Source: Arthrobacter pityocampae | GTDB taxonomy: Bacteria; Actinomycetota; Actinomycetes; Actinomycetales; Micrococcaceae | Direction: 5' to 3' | Assembly: GCF_002927275.1 (NCBI RefSeq) | Contig: NZ_PRKW01000004.1 | Coordinates: forward strand, 186,001-250,000 | Length of the DNA: 64,000 nt | Part shown: positions 8,909 through 19,022 of the stretch, one piece after another | How the letters are laid out: the number at the start of each line of letters is the position of its first letter | Numbering within the stretch: position 1 is the stretch's first letter | Program-made: the position numbers and the translations under genes | The notes under the pieces: generated by a model | Database searches by the model: none | Seen by the model: only the letters and a program-made list of their open reading frames with translations | What the model was told of the DNA's origin: nothing

Positions 8909-9381
8909 TGCAGTTCGCCCACCACGCCCCGGAGGGGTACCGGTGTCCGTTCTGCGACCTCGCGCGCTCCGACTTCGGTAACCCGAAGAACCTGTGCCGC
9001 CCGGGCGACGTCATCTACGCCGACGACCTCGCGCTCGCGTTCATCGCCTCGCACGGCTTCGACCCGAACCCCGGCCATGTCCTGATCACCCCGCGGGACC
9101 ACGTGGAACTGCTGTACGAGCTGCCCGACGACGCCGCGGCCCGCATCATGACGCTGACGCGTGACATCGCGATCGCCATCAAGCTGGCCTGGGAGCCCGA
9201 CGGCATCTCCACCCGGCAGCACAACGAGCCCGCCGGCAGCCAGCACGTGTGGCACTACCACCAGCACGTCCTGCCGCGCTGGCACGACGACGGCTTCTAC
9301 TTCACGCCGAAGCGGCCGATCGTGGACCCGGAGATCAGGGCGCGGAAGGCCGACGAGCTGAGGGCATTCCTTCCCCGCTAA
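8908..9381 (+). CDS. HIT-family nucleotide-binding hydrolase
   Basis: A 157-residue histidine-triad protein. The signature HYHQHVLP around residues 116-123 supplies the three metal/phosphate-site histidines, with the middle one the usual nucleophile. An N-terminal CPFC (residues 13-16) suggests the zinc-stabilised branch of the family. HIT hydrolases cleave nucleoside phosphoramidates, AMP esters or dinucleotides. It overlaps the stop of the upstream acidic gene by 1 bp and was probably transferred with it as an operon. After the stop lies a 42-bp minisatellite. Confidence 0.9.
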   Translation: MQFAHHAPEGYRCPFCDLARSDFGNPKNLCRPGDVIYADDLALAFIASHGFDPNPGHVLITPRDHVELLYELPDDAAARIMTLTRDIAIAIKLAWEPDGISTRQHNEPAGSQHVWHYHQHVLPRWHDDGFYFTPKRPIVDPEIRARKADELRAFLPR

Positions 9382-9404
9382 CTCCGCCGTCGTTCCCGTC
9401 GTGC

Positions 9405-9545
9405 GGGCTCCAGCCGCCATGTCCGGGACAGTGCGGGGTCGTGCACGGGTTCCAGCAGCCATGCCCGGGACGGTGCTGGGTCGTGCACGGGCTCCAGCCG
9501 CCGTGCCCGGGACGGTGCGGGGTCGTGCACCGGTTCCAGCCGCCG
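9405..9545. repeat. 42-bp tandem repeat (about 3.3 copies)
   Basis: Units begin at 9405, 9447, 9489 and (partial) 9531, each starting GG(G/C)TCCAGC-like and containing CCGGGACRGTGC and GTCGTGCAC. Copies differ at a few bases. It fills the 260-bp gap between the HIT gene and the polyprenyl synthase gene, where I see no gene. The unit is 14 codons, so both strands stay open by base bias, but neither translation looks like a real protein. Confidence 0.85.
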
Positions 9546-9641
9546 AAGGGAGTGTCGCGCGAGGACACGCCGCAGAATCGACGCTCCGCCGCTGAAGGCC
9601 GTGCACGAAGCCGCACCACCGGGCACGGCACCCGGGCGGGG

Positions 9642-10730
9642 CTAGACGTCCCGGCTGACGACGGCCTGCGCGAAGCTCGCGAGCGCCTGCTTGACGACGC
9701 CGTCCGGCAGGGGCGCGAGCGCCGCCACGGCCTCGTCCGCCCACTGCTGGGCCACGGCCCAGGCCTCCCGGGTCTGCGGGTGCTCGCGCACGGCGGCGAC
9801 GGCGGCGGCGAGTGCCTCGTCGGAGGACAGGTCGCCGTCCAAGAGCGCGACGACGTCGGCCGCCGAGCGGTCACCCGCCGCCGCCGCACGGCGCAGCAGG
9901 ATGACCGGCAGGGTGGGGACGCCCTCGCGGAGGTCGGTGCCGGGTGCCTTGCCCGACTTCACCTTGAGGCCGGTCACGTCGATGACGTCGTCGGCCAGCT
10001 GGAAGGCCACGCCGACCTTCTCGCCGTAGGCGACCATGACGTCGATGACCTCCCGCGGGGTGTCCGCGAAGAGGGCGCCGAGCTGCCCGGAGGCGGCCAC
10101 GAGCGAGCCGGTCTTGTCTGCGATCACCGAGAGGTAGTGCTCGAGGGCGTCCTGCCCGTCACGGGGACCCACGGTCTCGTGGAGCTGGCCGAGGCAGAGA
10201 CGTTCGAAGGTCCGGGCCTGGATGCCGAGGGCCTCGCCGCCCAGCTCGGAGACGAGGATCGACGCGCGGGCGAAGATGAGGTCCCCGGTCAGGATGGCGA
10301 CGGAGTTGCCCCACACCTCGTGCGCGGTCGGGGCACCGCGGCGGTAGGGGGCGGAGTCCATGACGTCGTCGTGGTAGAGCGTGGCCAGGTGCGTCAGCTC
10401 GACGACGACGGCGGCCTGCACCACCTTGGCCCGCGTCGGGTTGCCGAGGTGCGAGGCGAGGATCGTCAGGAGCGGTCGGATGCGCTTGCCGCCGGCCTCC
10501 ACGAGGTGCCGGCTCGTGGCGTCGGCCAGCGGATCCGAGCTGGCGATCGCGTTGCGCAGCTGCTTCTCCACCTCGGCCAGGCAGGACGAGACGGACGGGC
10601 CGAGCTCCGGGTCCTCGGCGATGAGGGCGAACCCGGGTGGCAGGCGCAGGGCGTCGCCCGGGGTGTCCGCCGTGTCCAGCGCGCTGTCGAGGCCCGCGCT
10701 GGCCCACCCGGAGTCGAAGGATTGTGTCAC
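9642..10730 (-). CDS. Polyprenyl diphosphate synthase (menaquinone side chain)
   Basis: A 362-residue trans-isoprenyl synthase. The first aspartate motif is DDVMD at about residues 121-125, the second DDVID near 240 in FQLADDVID, and the diphosphate-binding GGKRIRP is at about 80-86. The residues before the first motif (THLATLYH) are small, consistent with a long-chain product such as hepta- to nonaprenyl diphosphate. It is the third gene of a tight run menG-menJ-synthase (9-bp gap), so it most likely makes the menaquinone prenyl tail. Exact chain length cannot be read off. Confidence 0.88.
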   Translation of the reverse strand: MTQSFDSGWASAGLDSALDTADTPGDALRLPPGFALIAEDPELGPSVSSCLAEVEKQLRNAIASSDPLADATSRHLVEAGGKRIRPLLTILASHLGNPTRAKVVQAAVVVELTHLATLYHDDVMDSAPYRRGAPTAHEVWGNSVAILTGDLIFARASILVSELGGEALGIQARTFERLCLGQLHETVGPRDGQDALEHYLSVIADKTGSLVAASGQLGALFADTPREVIDVMVAYGEKVGVAFQLADDVIDVTGLKVKSGKAPGTDLREGVPTLPVILLRRAAAAGDRSAADVVALLDGDLSSDEALAAAVAAVREHPQTREAWAVAQQWADEAVAALAPLPDGVVKQALASFAQAVVSRDV

Positions 10731-10739
10731 GGTCTAAGA

Positions 10740-12056
10740 CTAACGAAGTGGGGCGGCGCTTTGCGCACGCAGGTGACCGGCCAGGGACGGCTGGTTGGAG
10801 GTGGGCGGCACCAGGGACTCGAGCAGGTGGATGACGCGGTCCTCGAAGCCCCGGCCACCGGCGTCCGTCAGGTTCGCGAGCATGCGCACCACGAACCGCA
10901 TGAGGATGGGGACGGGCATGCCCGTGCGCAGGGCCAGGGACAGGATGGCCGGCTTGCCGATCAGCTGCGCGAAGACCCGGCCGAGCGTGAAGTGGCTGCC
11001 CCACTGCTCGCGGACGTAGGGCGCGTAGCCGGACATCACCTGGTCACGGCCGAGCGGCGAGGCCACTCCCTGCGCCCGTTCGATGAACTCCGCGGCGTAG
11101 CGGGCGGACTCCATCGCGTAGGAGATGCCCTCACCGTTGAACGGGGACACCATGCCGCCGGCGTCGCCGAGGAGCAGGAGCCCCGGGCTGTAGTGCGGGG
11201 TCCGGTTGAAGCCCATGGGCAGTGCCGCCCCGCGGATCTCCCCGACCATGTTCGACGGCGTGAAGCCCCACTCGGCGGGCATGCCCGCCGTCCAGTCGCG
11301 CAGCACCTGCTTGTAGTCGAGCCTCCCGAACTCGGCGGAGGAGTTGAGGATGCCGAGGCCCACGTTGGAGGTGCCGTCGCCGACGCCGAAGACCCAGCCG
11401 TAGCCGGGCAGGGGCTTGCCGGTGGAGTCCGGCAGTTCGAGCCAGCCCTCCATCCAGTCGTCGTTCGTGCGGGGGCTCGTGAAGTAGGTGCGGACGGCGA
11501 CGCCGAGCGGGCGGTCGTCGCGCTTCTGCATGCCGAGGCTGACGGCGGTCCGGGTCGAGTTGCCGTCGGCGGCGAGGACGACGTCGGTCGTGAAGGTGCG
11601 GGTCTCGCCCGTCTTGCGGCCGTCGGCGTCGAGCAGGTTCACCGTGACGCCGGTGACGCGCCCCGCGTCGTCGCGGACGGCGGAGGACACGGAGTGGCCC
11701 TCGAGGATCGTGGCGCCGGCGGACCGGGCGTGCCGGGCCAGGGCCTCGTCGAAGCCGAGGCGCGTGCGGACCAGGCCGTAGTCGGGGAAGTCACTGAGCT
11801 CGGGCCAGGGCACCTCGACGGTGCGCTTGCCGGCGATCAGGCGGAGGCCGCGGTTGCGCCGCCACCCCTCGCTCTCGTCGTGCGGCAGGCCGAGCAGCTG
11901 CAGTTCCCGCGTGGCGCGGGGCGTCAGGCCGTCGCCACAGACCTTCTCCCGGGGGAAGTGCGTCTTCTCGAGGACGGTCACCTCGATCCCGGCGCGCGCG
12001 AGGTAGTAGGCGGCGGTGGAACCGGCGGGACCGGCCCCGACGATGATGACCGCCAT
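10740..12056 (-). CDS. menJ: Geranylgeranyl-reductase-family FAD enzyme, likely menaquinone reductase
   Basis: A 438-residue flavoprotein. It opens with the Rossmann dinucleotide fold IIVGAGPAGSTAAYYLA and has the family motif FPREKVCGDGLTPR (about residues 37-50) and the second FAD motif LLGDAGGMVSPFNGEGI. In mycobacteria and relatives this family member (MenJ) reduces one isoprene unit of the menaquinone tail. Its position directly between menG (no gap) and a polyprenyl synthase (9 bp) supports that role over archaeal-type lipid or chlorophyll reduction. Cytoplasmic, peripheral to the membrane. Confidence 0.85.
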   Translation of the reverse strand: MAVIIVGAGPAGSTAAYYLARAGIEVTVLEKTHFPREKVCGDGLTPRATRELQLLGLPHDESEGWRRNRGLRLIAGKRTVEVPWPELSDFPDYGLVRTRLGFDEALARHARSAGATILEGHSVSSAVRDDAGRVTGVTVNLLDADGRKTGETRTFTTDVVLAADGNSTRTAVSLGMQKRDDRPLGVAVRTYFTSPRTNDDWMEGWLELPDSTGKPLPGYGWVFGVGDGTSNVGLGILNSSAEFGRLDYKQVLRDWTAGMPAEWGFTPSNMVGEIRGAALPMGFNRTPHYSPGLLLLGDAGGMVSPFNGEGISYAMESARYAAEFIERAQGVASPLGRDQVMSGYAPYVREQWGSHFTLGRVFAQLIGKPAILSLALRTGMPVPILMRFVVRMLANLTDAGGRGFEDRVIHLLESLVPPTSNQPSLAGHLRAQSAAPLR

Positions 12057-12821
12057 CTAGTCGACCGCCGTCGTCAGCCGGCGCAGCCGCACCTGGCCCG
12101 GCAGGAGCGGCTCCTCGCCGGGCGCCACGGGCGCCTTCGTGGCACGATGCACGGCGACGATGCCGCCGTTGAGGTTCCGGTACGCGACGTCGCCCCAGCC
12201 GCTGTCGCGGATCCACGCGGCGAGCTCGTCCTGGTTCGGCCACGCCCGGATGGACTCCGCGAGGTACACGTAGGCGTCCGGGTTGGAGCTGACCTTGCGC
12301 GCGATCGCCGGGAGCGCTCGCATCAGGTACTCGGTGTAGGTGGTGCGCCAGAGCGCGACGGTGGGCTGGGAGAACTCCGCGATGACGAGGCGCCCGCCCG
12401 GACGGGTGACGCGCAGCATCTCGGCGAGCGCCTTCTGCGGCTCGTTCACGTTGCGCAGCCCGAAGGAGATGGTGCACGCGTCGAAGGAGTTGTCCGCGAA
12501 GGGGAGGTCGGTGGCGTCCCCCGCCACGAAGTCGATGTCCGGGCGGCGTCGCTTGCCCACCTTCAGCATGCCGAGGGAGAAATCGCAGGCGACGACGTCG
12601 ATGCCCGCGTCCGCGTACGGTTCGCTCGACGTGCCCGTGCCGGCCGCGAGGTCCAGGACGCGCTGTCCCGGCTCCGCGCCGACGGCGTCCACCACGATGC
12701 GGCGCCACCGGCGGGTCTGCCCCATGGACAGGACGTCGTTGACGACGTCGTACTTGGGGGCCACGTCGTCGAACATGGCTGCTACTTCGTCAGGCCGCTT
12801 CTCCAGCGATGCGCGATTCAC
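12057..12821 (-). CDS. menG: Demethylmenaquinone methyltransferase
   Basis: A 254-residue UbiE/MenG-family SAM methyltransferase. The N-terminal [28 protein letters not shown] is the family signature, followed by the SAM loop [12 protein letters not shown], the acidic strand [11 protein letters not shown] and the second family block [15 protein letters not shown]. It adds the methyl group to demethylmenaquinone, the last ring step. It is the first gene of the menG-menJ-prenyl-synthase operon and is divergent from menF (113-bp gap). Confidence 0.95.
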   Translation of the reverse strand: MNRASLEKRPDEVAAMFDDVAPKYDVVNDVLSMGQTRRWRRIVVDAVGAEPGQRVLDLAAGTGTSSEPYADAGIDVVACDFSLGMLKVGKRRRPDIDFVAGDATDLPFADNSFDACTISFGLRNVNEPQKALAEMLRVTRPGGRLVIAEFSQPTVALWRTTYTEYLMRALPAIARKVSSNPDAYVYLAESIRAWPNQDELAAWIRDSGWGDVAYRNLNGGIVAVHRATKAPVAPGEEPLLPGQVRLRRLTTAVD

Positions 12822-12934
12822 TCGCTCATTGTCTCAAAGAAACCTCGAGGACCCGACCGGCGTCCGCGCGACGTGCCCAACCTCACGGTCCCGCACGGAT
12901 GCGCCGGGACGCCGCGGAGTACGCTTGAGGCATC

Positions 12935-14278
12935 ATGAGCACTCCGTCCCTCACCGCGCTGCCCCCTGCGCCCGGACAGTCCCGCGGGCTCCGCAGCATC
13001 ACCGTGACACGGGCGGACATGGACCCGCGGACGGGTCTGCTCGACTACGTGGTCCGCAACGACGCCCATACGTGGATCCGCCGCGGCGGCGGACTCGTGG
13101 CGTACGGCGAGACCGCACGGTTCACCGTCACCGGCCCCGACCGCTTCACGCAGGCCCAGGAGTGGTGGCGCCGCGAACTCGCCGGCGCGGAGGTGCTGGA
13201 CGATCTCGGCATCCCCGGCACCGGCCTCATCGCCTTCGGCTCGTTCGCCTTCTCCAAGACCTCGCCGCACGAGTCCCGCCTCATCGTCCCCCGGGTGGTG
13301 GTGGGCTGCGGCGGTGATGGCCGCGCCTGGCTGACCCTCATCACCGCCGACGCCGAGGCCGAGTTGAGCGCGGAAGCGGCGGAGGCGGCGCTCGCGGCCT
13401 ATCTCTCCGAACCCGATGCCGGACGGTCCCCCGGCCCCGGCGACCGCCTCGGCCCTGGCGTCCTCAGCGAGGACCAGTACCAACGCGCGGTCGCCGAGGG
13501 CGTGAAGCACGTCCAGGCCGGCGAGCTGAGCAAGCTCGTGCTGGCACGGGACATCGTCGCGCACCTCGAGACGCCCGTGGCGACGGCGCAGGTGCTGCGC
13601 GATCTCGCGGTGCGCTACGAGGACTGCTGGACGTACGCCGTGGACGGCCTGATCGGGTCGACGCCGGAGATGCTCATCAAGGTGGAGAACAACACGGCCC
13701 GTGCCCGGGTGCTCGCCGGGACCCTGGACCGCGCCAACGCCCCGGCCGACGACCCGGACTACGCCACCCGGGTCCTCGCGGGGTCCGAGAAACAGCTCCA
13801 CGAGCACCAGATCGCGATCGACTCCCTCACCGAGACCCTCCAGCCGTTCACGAGCTCCATGACCTCCCACAGCGAGCCGTTCGTGCTGCAGCTGCCCAAC
13901 GTGTGGCACCTCGCCTCGGACGTCACGGCGCAGCTCGCCGCGGACGACGACGGCCGGGTGCCGACGTCGCTGGCCCTCGTCCAGGCGCTCCACCCGACCG
14001 CCGCGGTCTGCGGGACCCCGACCACGGTGGCCGGGGCGCTCATCCGCGAACTCGAGCACCTGCAGCGCGGGCCCTACGCAGGGCCGGTGGGCTGGATCGA
14101 TGCCGGGGGCAACGGCGAGTGGGGTATCGCCCTGCGCGGCGCCGTCGTCGAGACGCCCACGCGCGTGCGGCTCTACGCGGGGTGCGGGATCGTCGAGGGG
14201 TCGCAGCCCGCGGCGGAGCTCGCCGAGACGTGGAGCAAGTTCCGGCCGATGATCGAGGCCCTCGGCCTGTCCCGGTGA
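12935..14278 (+). CDS. menF: Isochorismate synthase
   Basis: A 447-residue chorismate-utilising enzyme. The C-terminal two thirds hold the family blocks: the magnesium/chorismate segment GTLDRANAPADDPDYATRVL with the following KQLHEHQIAID, the stretch HPTAAVCGTP and the terminal LYAGCGIVEGSQPAAE. It converts chorismate to isochorismate, the entry to menaquinone. Being divergent from menG and close to menD and menC supports MenF over a siderophore (EntC/DhbC) role; no siderophore gene is nearby. The ATG at 12935 is the first plausible start. Confidence 0.9.
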   Translation: MSTPSLTALPPAPGQSRGLRSITVTRADMDPRTGLLDYVVRNDAHTWIRRGGGLVAYGETARFTVTGPDRFTQAQEWWRRELAGAEVLDDLGIPGTGLIAFGSFAFSKTSPHESRLIVPRVVVGCGGDGRAWLTLITADAEAELSAEAAEAALAAYLSEPDAGRSPGPGDRLGPGVLSEDQYQRAVAEGVKHVQAGELSKLVLARDIVAHLETPVATAQVLRDLAVRYEDCWTYAVDGLIGSTPEMLIKVENNTARARVLAGTLDRANAPADDPDYATRVLAGSEKQLHEHQIAIDSLTETLQPFTSSMTSHSEPFVLQLPNVWHLASDVTAQLAADDDGRVPTSLALVQALHPTAAVCGTPTTVAGALIRELEHLQRGPYAGPVGWIDAGGNGEWGIALRGAVVETPTRVRLYAGCGIVEGSQPAAELAETWSKFRPMIEALGLSR

Positions 14279-14403
14279 TCCGTCCCGGCACCCGTCGGGG
14301 TGACCGGTAGGCAATGTCTGTCGCCTGTGATGCACCTCTCCCCTGCCGCTAGAATCAGCAGGACCGTCCCCGTTCCACCCCGTCCGCCCAAGTGAGGTAC
14401 CCC

Positions 14404-15192
14404 ATGCTTTCCAAGAAATCAGCACTGCTGGCCGCCATGGCCGCCGGCGCACTCGCGTTGAGCGCGTGCGGCGGAGACTCCGGTGACACCGGCTCCGACA
14501 CGGCGAGCGGCCTGAACCTCGTCTCCGAGGGTGCGCTCACCGTGTGCTCCGACATCCCCTACCCGCCCTTCGAGTACGAGGAGAACGGCGAGTACACCGG
14601 CTTCGACATGGACCTCATGAAGGAGATCGCCGCCGGGATGGATCTCGAGCTCTCCGTCCAGGACGTCGGCTTCGACGGCCTGCAGAGCGGCGCCGTGCTC
14701 GGTGCCCGCCAGTGCGATATCGGTGCCAGCGCCGTCACGATCACCGAGGAGCGCAAGGCGAACCTCGCGTTCTCGGACCCGTACTACGACTCCCTGCAGT
14801 CCATCCTCGTGCCGAAGGGCTCGGACATCACCTCGATCGACGACCTCGCGGGCAAGAAGGTGGGCGTCCAGCAGGGCACCACCGGCGCGACCTACGCCGC
14901 CGAGAAGGCCCCCGAGGCGGAACTGGTCCAGTTCCCCTCCGACGCCGAGATGTACGCCGCCATCCAGGCCGGGAACGTCGACGCCCTGCTGCAGGACCTC
15001 CCGGTGAACATCGGCCACACCGAGGACGGCGCCTTCACGATCGCCGAGGAACTGCCGACCGACGAGCAGTACGGCTTCATCATGGCCAAGACCGGCAGCG
15101 AGGAACTCGTCGCCGCCGTCAACGAACAGCTGAAGACGCTGCGCGACAACGGCAAGTACCAGGAAATCTACGACTCCTACTTCGCGGAGTAG
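14404..15192 (+). CDS. Amino-acid ABC transporter substrate-binding lipoprotein
   Basis: A 262-residue family-3 binding protein. The signal peptide ends at the lipobox LSAC, Cys at residue 22, so the mature protein is anchored to the outer face of the membrane. The mature part has the family patterns [19 protein letters not shown] and [18 protein letters not shown], and [15 protein letters not shown]. It should bind a polar amino acid or related small ligand. The ATG at 14404 is preferred over an in-frame ATG at 14392 because AGTGAGG lies 7 bp upstream. A strong hairpin separates it from the permease. Confidence 0.9.
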   Translation: MLSKKSALLAAMAAGALALSACGGDSGDTGSDTASGLNLVSEGALTVCSDIPYPPFEYEENGEYTGFDMDLMKEIAAGMDLELSVQDVGFDGLQSGAVLGARQCDIGASAVTITEERKANLAFSDPYYDSLQSILVPKGSDITSIDDLAGKKVGVQQGTTGATYAAEKAPEAELVQFPSDAEMYAAIQAGNVDALLQDLPVNIGHTEDGAFTIAEELPTDEQYGFIMAKTGSEELVAAVNEQLKTLRDNGKYQEIYDSYFAE

Positions 15193-15202
15193 CCCCGCCC
15201 TG

Positions 15203-15245
15203 CCCGTGCGGCCCCGGACGTCCGTCGACTCCGGGGCCGCACGGG
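15203..15245 (+). terminator. 16-bp perfect hairpin between binding protein and permease
   Basis: CCCGTGCGGCCCCGGA (15203-15218) pairs perfectly with TCCGGGGCCGCACGGG (15230-15245) across an 11-nt loop. It lies between the binding-protein gene and its permease in the same operon. It could partly terminate transcription or protect the upstream mRNA from 3' decay, giving excess binding protein. Confidence 0.75.
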
Positions 15246-15276
15246 TGCCACCCCCCGAAGGAAGGTAGTCCCCCGC

Positions 15277-16058
15277 GTGAAACGTTCAACCCGCAGACGC
15301 CTCACCCAAGGCGTCCTCTACGCGGTCTTCGCCGCCGCCGTCGCCTTCGTGCTCCTCTCCGCCGACTGGGCGACCATCCGGGCGTACTTCTTCAACCTCG
15401 ACGTCGCCGTGGGGGTCTTCCCCGAGATCGTCACGATCGCGGCGAAGAACACCGTCATCTACACGGCCATCGCCTTCGTCGGCGGCCTGCTGCTCGGCCT
15501 CCTGCTGGCGCTCATGAAACTCTCCCCGGTACTCCCGTACCGCTGGTTCGCGACCGCCTGGATCGAGCTGTTCCGCGGCCTCCCGGCGCTGCTGGTCATC
15601 TTCGGGTTCGCCTACGCCATCCCGATCGCCTTCCAGTGGCGGGCACCCGGCGGGAACGCCGGTGCGGGGCTGATCGCCCTCATCATCGTCTCGTCCGCCT
15701 ACATCGCGGAGACCATCCGGGCCGGCATCGAAGCCGTGCCCAAGGGGCAGGTCGAGGCGGCGCGCTCCCTCGGCATGAACGGGCCGTGGACCATGGTCAC
15801 CGTGACCCTCCCCCAGGCCTTCCGCATCATCACGCCCCCGCTGACGAACGAGCTCGTCATCCTCATCAAGGACACCTCGCTGCTGTTCATCGCTGGCATG
15901 GCCATCGGCGACCGCGAACTGACCACGTTCTCGCGGGACGCCCTCACCAGCACGGCCAACGCGACACCTCTCGTGGTCGCCGCGCTGCTGTACCTGATCA
16001 TCACGCTGCCGCTCACCCAGCTCGTGGCGAAGCTCGAACGACACAACAAGAGAGGCCG

Positions 16059-16062
<4 letters not shown>
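15277..16062 (+). CDS. Amino-acid ABC transporter permease
   Basis: A 261-residue HisM-type permease with about five to six membrane helices. The cytoplasmic EAA loop reads [21 protein letters not shown] (its core EAARSLGM is the ATPase contact). GTG start at 15277, preceded by AAGGAAGGT. It is the only permease of the system and so would act as a homodimer. The stop overlaps the GTG of the ATPase gene by 4 bp (GTGA). Confidence 0.92.
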
Positions 16063-16831
<769 letters not shown>

Positions 16832-16835
<4 letters not shown>

Positions 16836-18724
16836 GCCGGACGAGCGGCCGACGCCACCGCCCGGCGGACACGCGCGTGGAGGTCCCGGAGCGTCGAACG
16901 CTCCGCCCGGACCTCGAGGATGGAGCGGCCCCTGATGGGCCGCTCCATCGCCGTATCCAGCTCCTCCAGCGTCGTCGCCCGCTCGTGGCGCAGCCCGTAG
17001 GCGGCCGCGAGCGCGGCGAGGTCCACGGTGTGCGGCGTCCCGAACAGGCGCTCGACGGCGGGGCCGTAGCGCGCCGTCGTGCTCTCGGCGCCGTGCTCGA
17101 GCAGACCGAAGATCCCGCCCCCGCCGTCGTTGAGGACCACGATCTGCAGGTCGGGCTGCGGTTCGCCGCTGCCGATCAGCAGTCCCCCGACGTCGTGGAG
17201 GAACGTGAGATCCCCCAGGAGCGCGCGCGTGGGGATGCCCGCCGAGAGGGCCACCCCGGTGGCCGTCGAGATGGTGCCGTCGATCCCGGCGAGCCCGCGG
17301 TTCGCGAAGACCTCCAGCGGATGCTGGTCCGTGGCGGCGACGAGGTCAACGTCCCGGATGGGGTTGGACGAGCCGAGCACCAGGTTGCCGTCCGTGTGCT
17401 CCCAGACGGCGTCGGCCACGTGGAGCCCGGTGATGCGCTGCTCGTCGGCCAGCAGCGTCTGGAGGGCGGCGTCCGCCGCAGCGCCCGCCTCCCGCCACGA
17501 GCGCAGCCAGCCCTCCTCGCCGCGTCCGGCGAAGGCGACCAGCTCCGGCAGGGTGTCGACGATGCGTTCAGGACGGCGTCCCTCCTCGAACCAGGCGACG
17601 GGCGCCGGGAGGTACAGCGCGTGCTCGACGTCGGGCCGGGCCAGCAGCGCGGTGACGGGACGGGACAGCGTGGGCCGGCCGAACGTCACCACCCGCGTGA
17701 TCGGGGCGCCGAGGTGTTCCAGGAGCAGCCGGTACGGTGCGACGGCGCTGCCACCGAACCGCGCATTGGAGGACGGTTCCGCGAAGAGCGGGAGGTCCAG
17801 GTGCGCGGCGAACACCGCGGCGAGCTCCCCCGCCCCGTGGCCCGCGACGACGACGGTCCTGCCGGTGCCTGTGCGGCCCGGCCCGGCCGCCGCGGTGCCG
17901 CCGTCGTCCGCGGACACGGGTGCTTCCGCGCCGCCGACCGACCCGACCGCCGCGGCGCCGCCGCCGTCCGCACCGACCGAGCCGCCCGCCGCGCCACCGA
18001 CCGGCATGAGCGCCGTGCCGCCGCCGTCGTCCGCACCGGCGGACGCTGCCGGATCGGCCCCCGGCAGGGTCGCCGGCCGGTCCTCGCCCGTGTTCCCAGT
18101 GACCCCGGTGTTCCCGGTGACCCCCGTGTCCCAGGCGTCCCCGAAGCCTGCGGGCACGAGCGGATCGCGGAAGGCGAGATTGAGATGGACCGGGCCCCGC
18201 GGAGCGGTCGGGACGCCGTCGATGGCGTGACCGAGGGCCGCGCGCAGGGCGTCCTGGATCGCTCGGATCGGGTCCTCGCCCGCACCGACGTCGATACCCG
18301 TGCGCACGTGCACGCCGAACAGCCCCGGCTGCACCGTGGTCTGGTTGGCCCCGGTGCCGCGCAGTTCGCCGGGCCGGTCGGCGGAGATCACCACCAGGGG
18401 CACCGCGGCGTGGTTCGCCTCCATGACCGCCGGCAGGAGTTCGCCCACGGCCGTGCCCGACGTCGTCACCACCGCCGCCGGACGCTGGCCGCCGAGCGCC
18501 AGACCAAGGGCGGTGAAGGCGCCGGACCGCTCGTCGATCCGCACGTGCAGCCGGACGAGGCCGGCGTCCTCCGCGTCGGACAGGGCGTAGGCGAGGGGGG
18601 CGCTGCGCGAGCCGGGGGCGACGACGACGTCGTGCACGCCGCCGGCCACGAGGGCCCGGACAACCCGGGCGGCCGAGGCCGCGGAGTCGAGGGAGGAGGG
18701 CTGGGGAAGGGCTGCGTCGGTCAC
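16832..18724 (-). CDS. menD: 2-succinyl-5-enolpyruvyl-6-hydroxy-3-cyclohexene-1-carboxylate synthase
   Basis: About 630 residues, ThDP-dependent. The activating Glu lies in [26 protein letters not shown] and [17 protein letters not shown] are MenD-specific; the C-terminal cofactor block is [11 protein letters not shown] with [14 protein letters not shown]. It joins isochorismate and 2-oxoglutarate in menaquinone synthesis. The GTG at 18724 is chosen because GGAAGG sits a suitable distance upstream; the in-frame ATG at 18832 adds 36 unlikely residues. Between the N-terminal ThDP domain and the middle domain is an ~88-residue Gly/Ala/Asp-rich insertion (17867-18130) not needed in typical MenD proteins of about 540-580 residues. 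Confidence 0.93.
17867..18130. repeat. Low-complexity insertion within menD
   Basis: This segment encodes Gly/Ala/Asp/Thr-rich imperfect repeats (for example [14 protein letters not shown] and repeated SADDGG / GADGGG blocks). It is in frame and lies at an inter-domain boundary, so it should be tolerated as a flexible loop. It is the longest such expansion inside an enzyme gene in the window. Confidence 0.8.
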
Positions 18725-18890
18725 GGTTCCATCCTTCCACCCGCACGCGGACGCGCCCCACGCAGGGGTGCGTCCGCCCGACGACGGGAATCCGCCCGTC
18801 CTGCTCATCGACTCGCGGTGTTCACCGGGCACGTCGCAGTGCTGCCCACCGAAAGCAGCCGATCAACGGGCAGAACGGACGCCGCGCCCC

Positions 18891-19012
18891 CGCGGCCGTC
18901 CCCGCTGCAGGCCGCCGTCGCCGCCTCGGCCTCACCGCCGTCCCCGCTTCCCGCGGCCGTCCCCGATGCAAGCCGCCGTCCCCGCCTCGGCCTCGCCGCC
19001 GTCCCCTCCCTC
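18891..19012. repeat. 61-bp direct repeat, two copies, in the menD-phoX gap
   Basis: Bases 18891-18951 and 18952-19012 are imperfect copies of one unit containing CGGCCGTCCCCG and CCGCCTCGGCCTC. The 298-bp region between the menD start (18724) and the phoX stop (19023) has no convincing gene. The unit is not a multiple of three, unlike the other repeats here. Confidence 0.75.
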
Positions 19013-19022
19013 GGGCAGGATG

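Noticed and set aside
9249-12938. 1,229-codon plus-strand frame across the menaquinone genes
   Set aside because: It spans three well-supported minus-strand genes and the minisatellite, and its composition is typical of a shadow frame.
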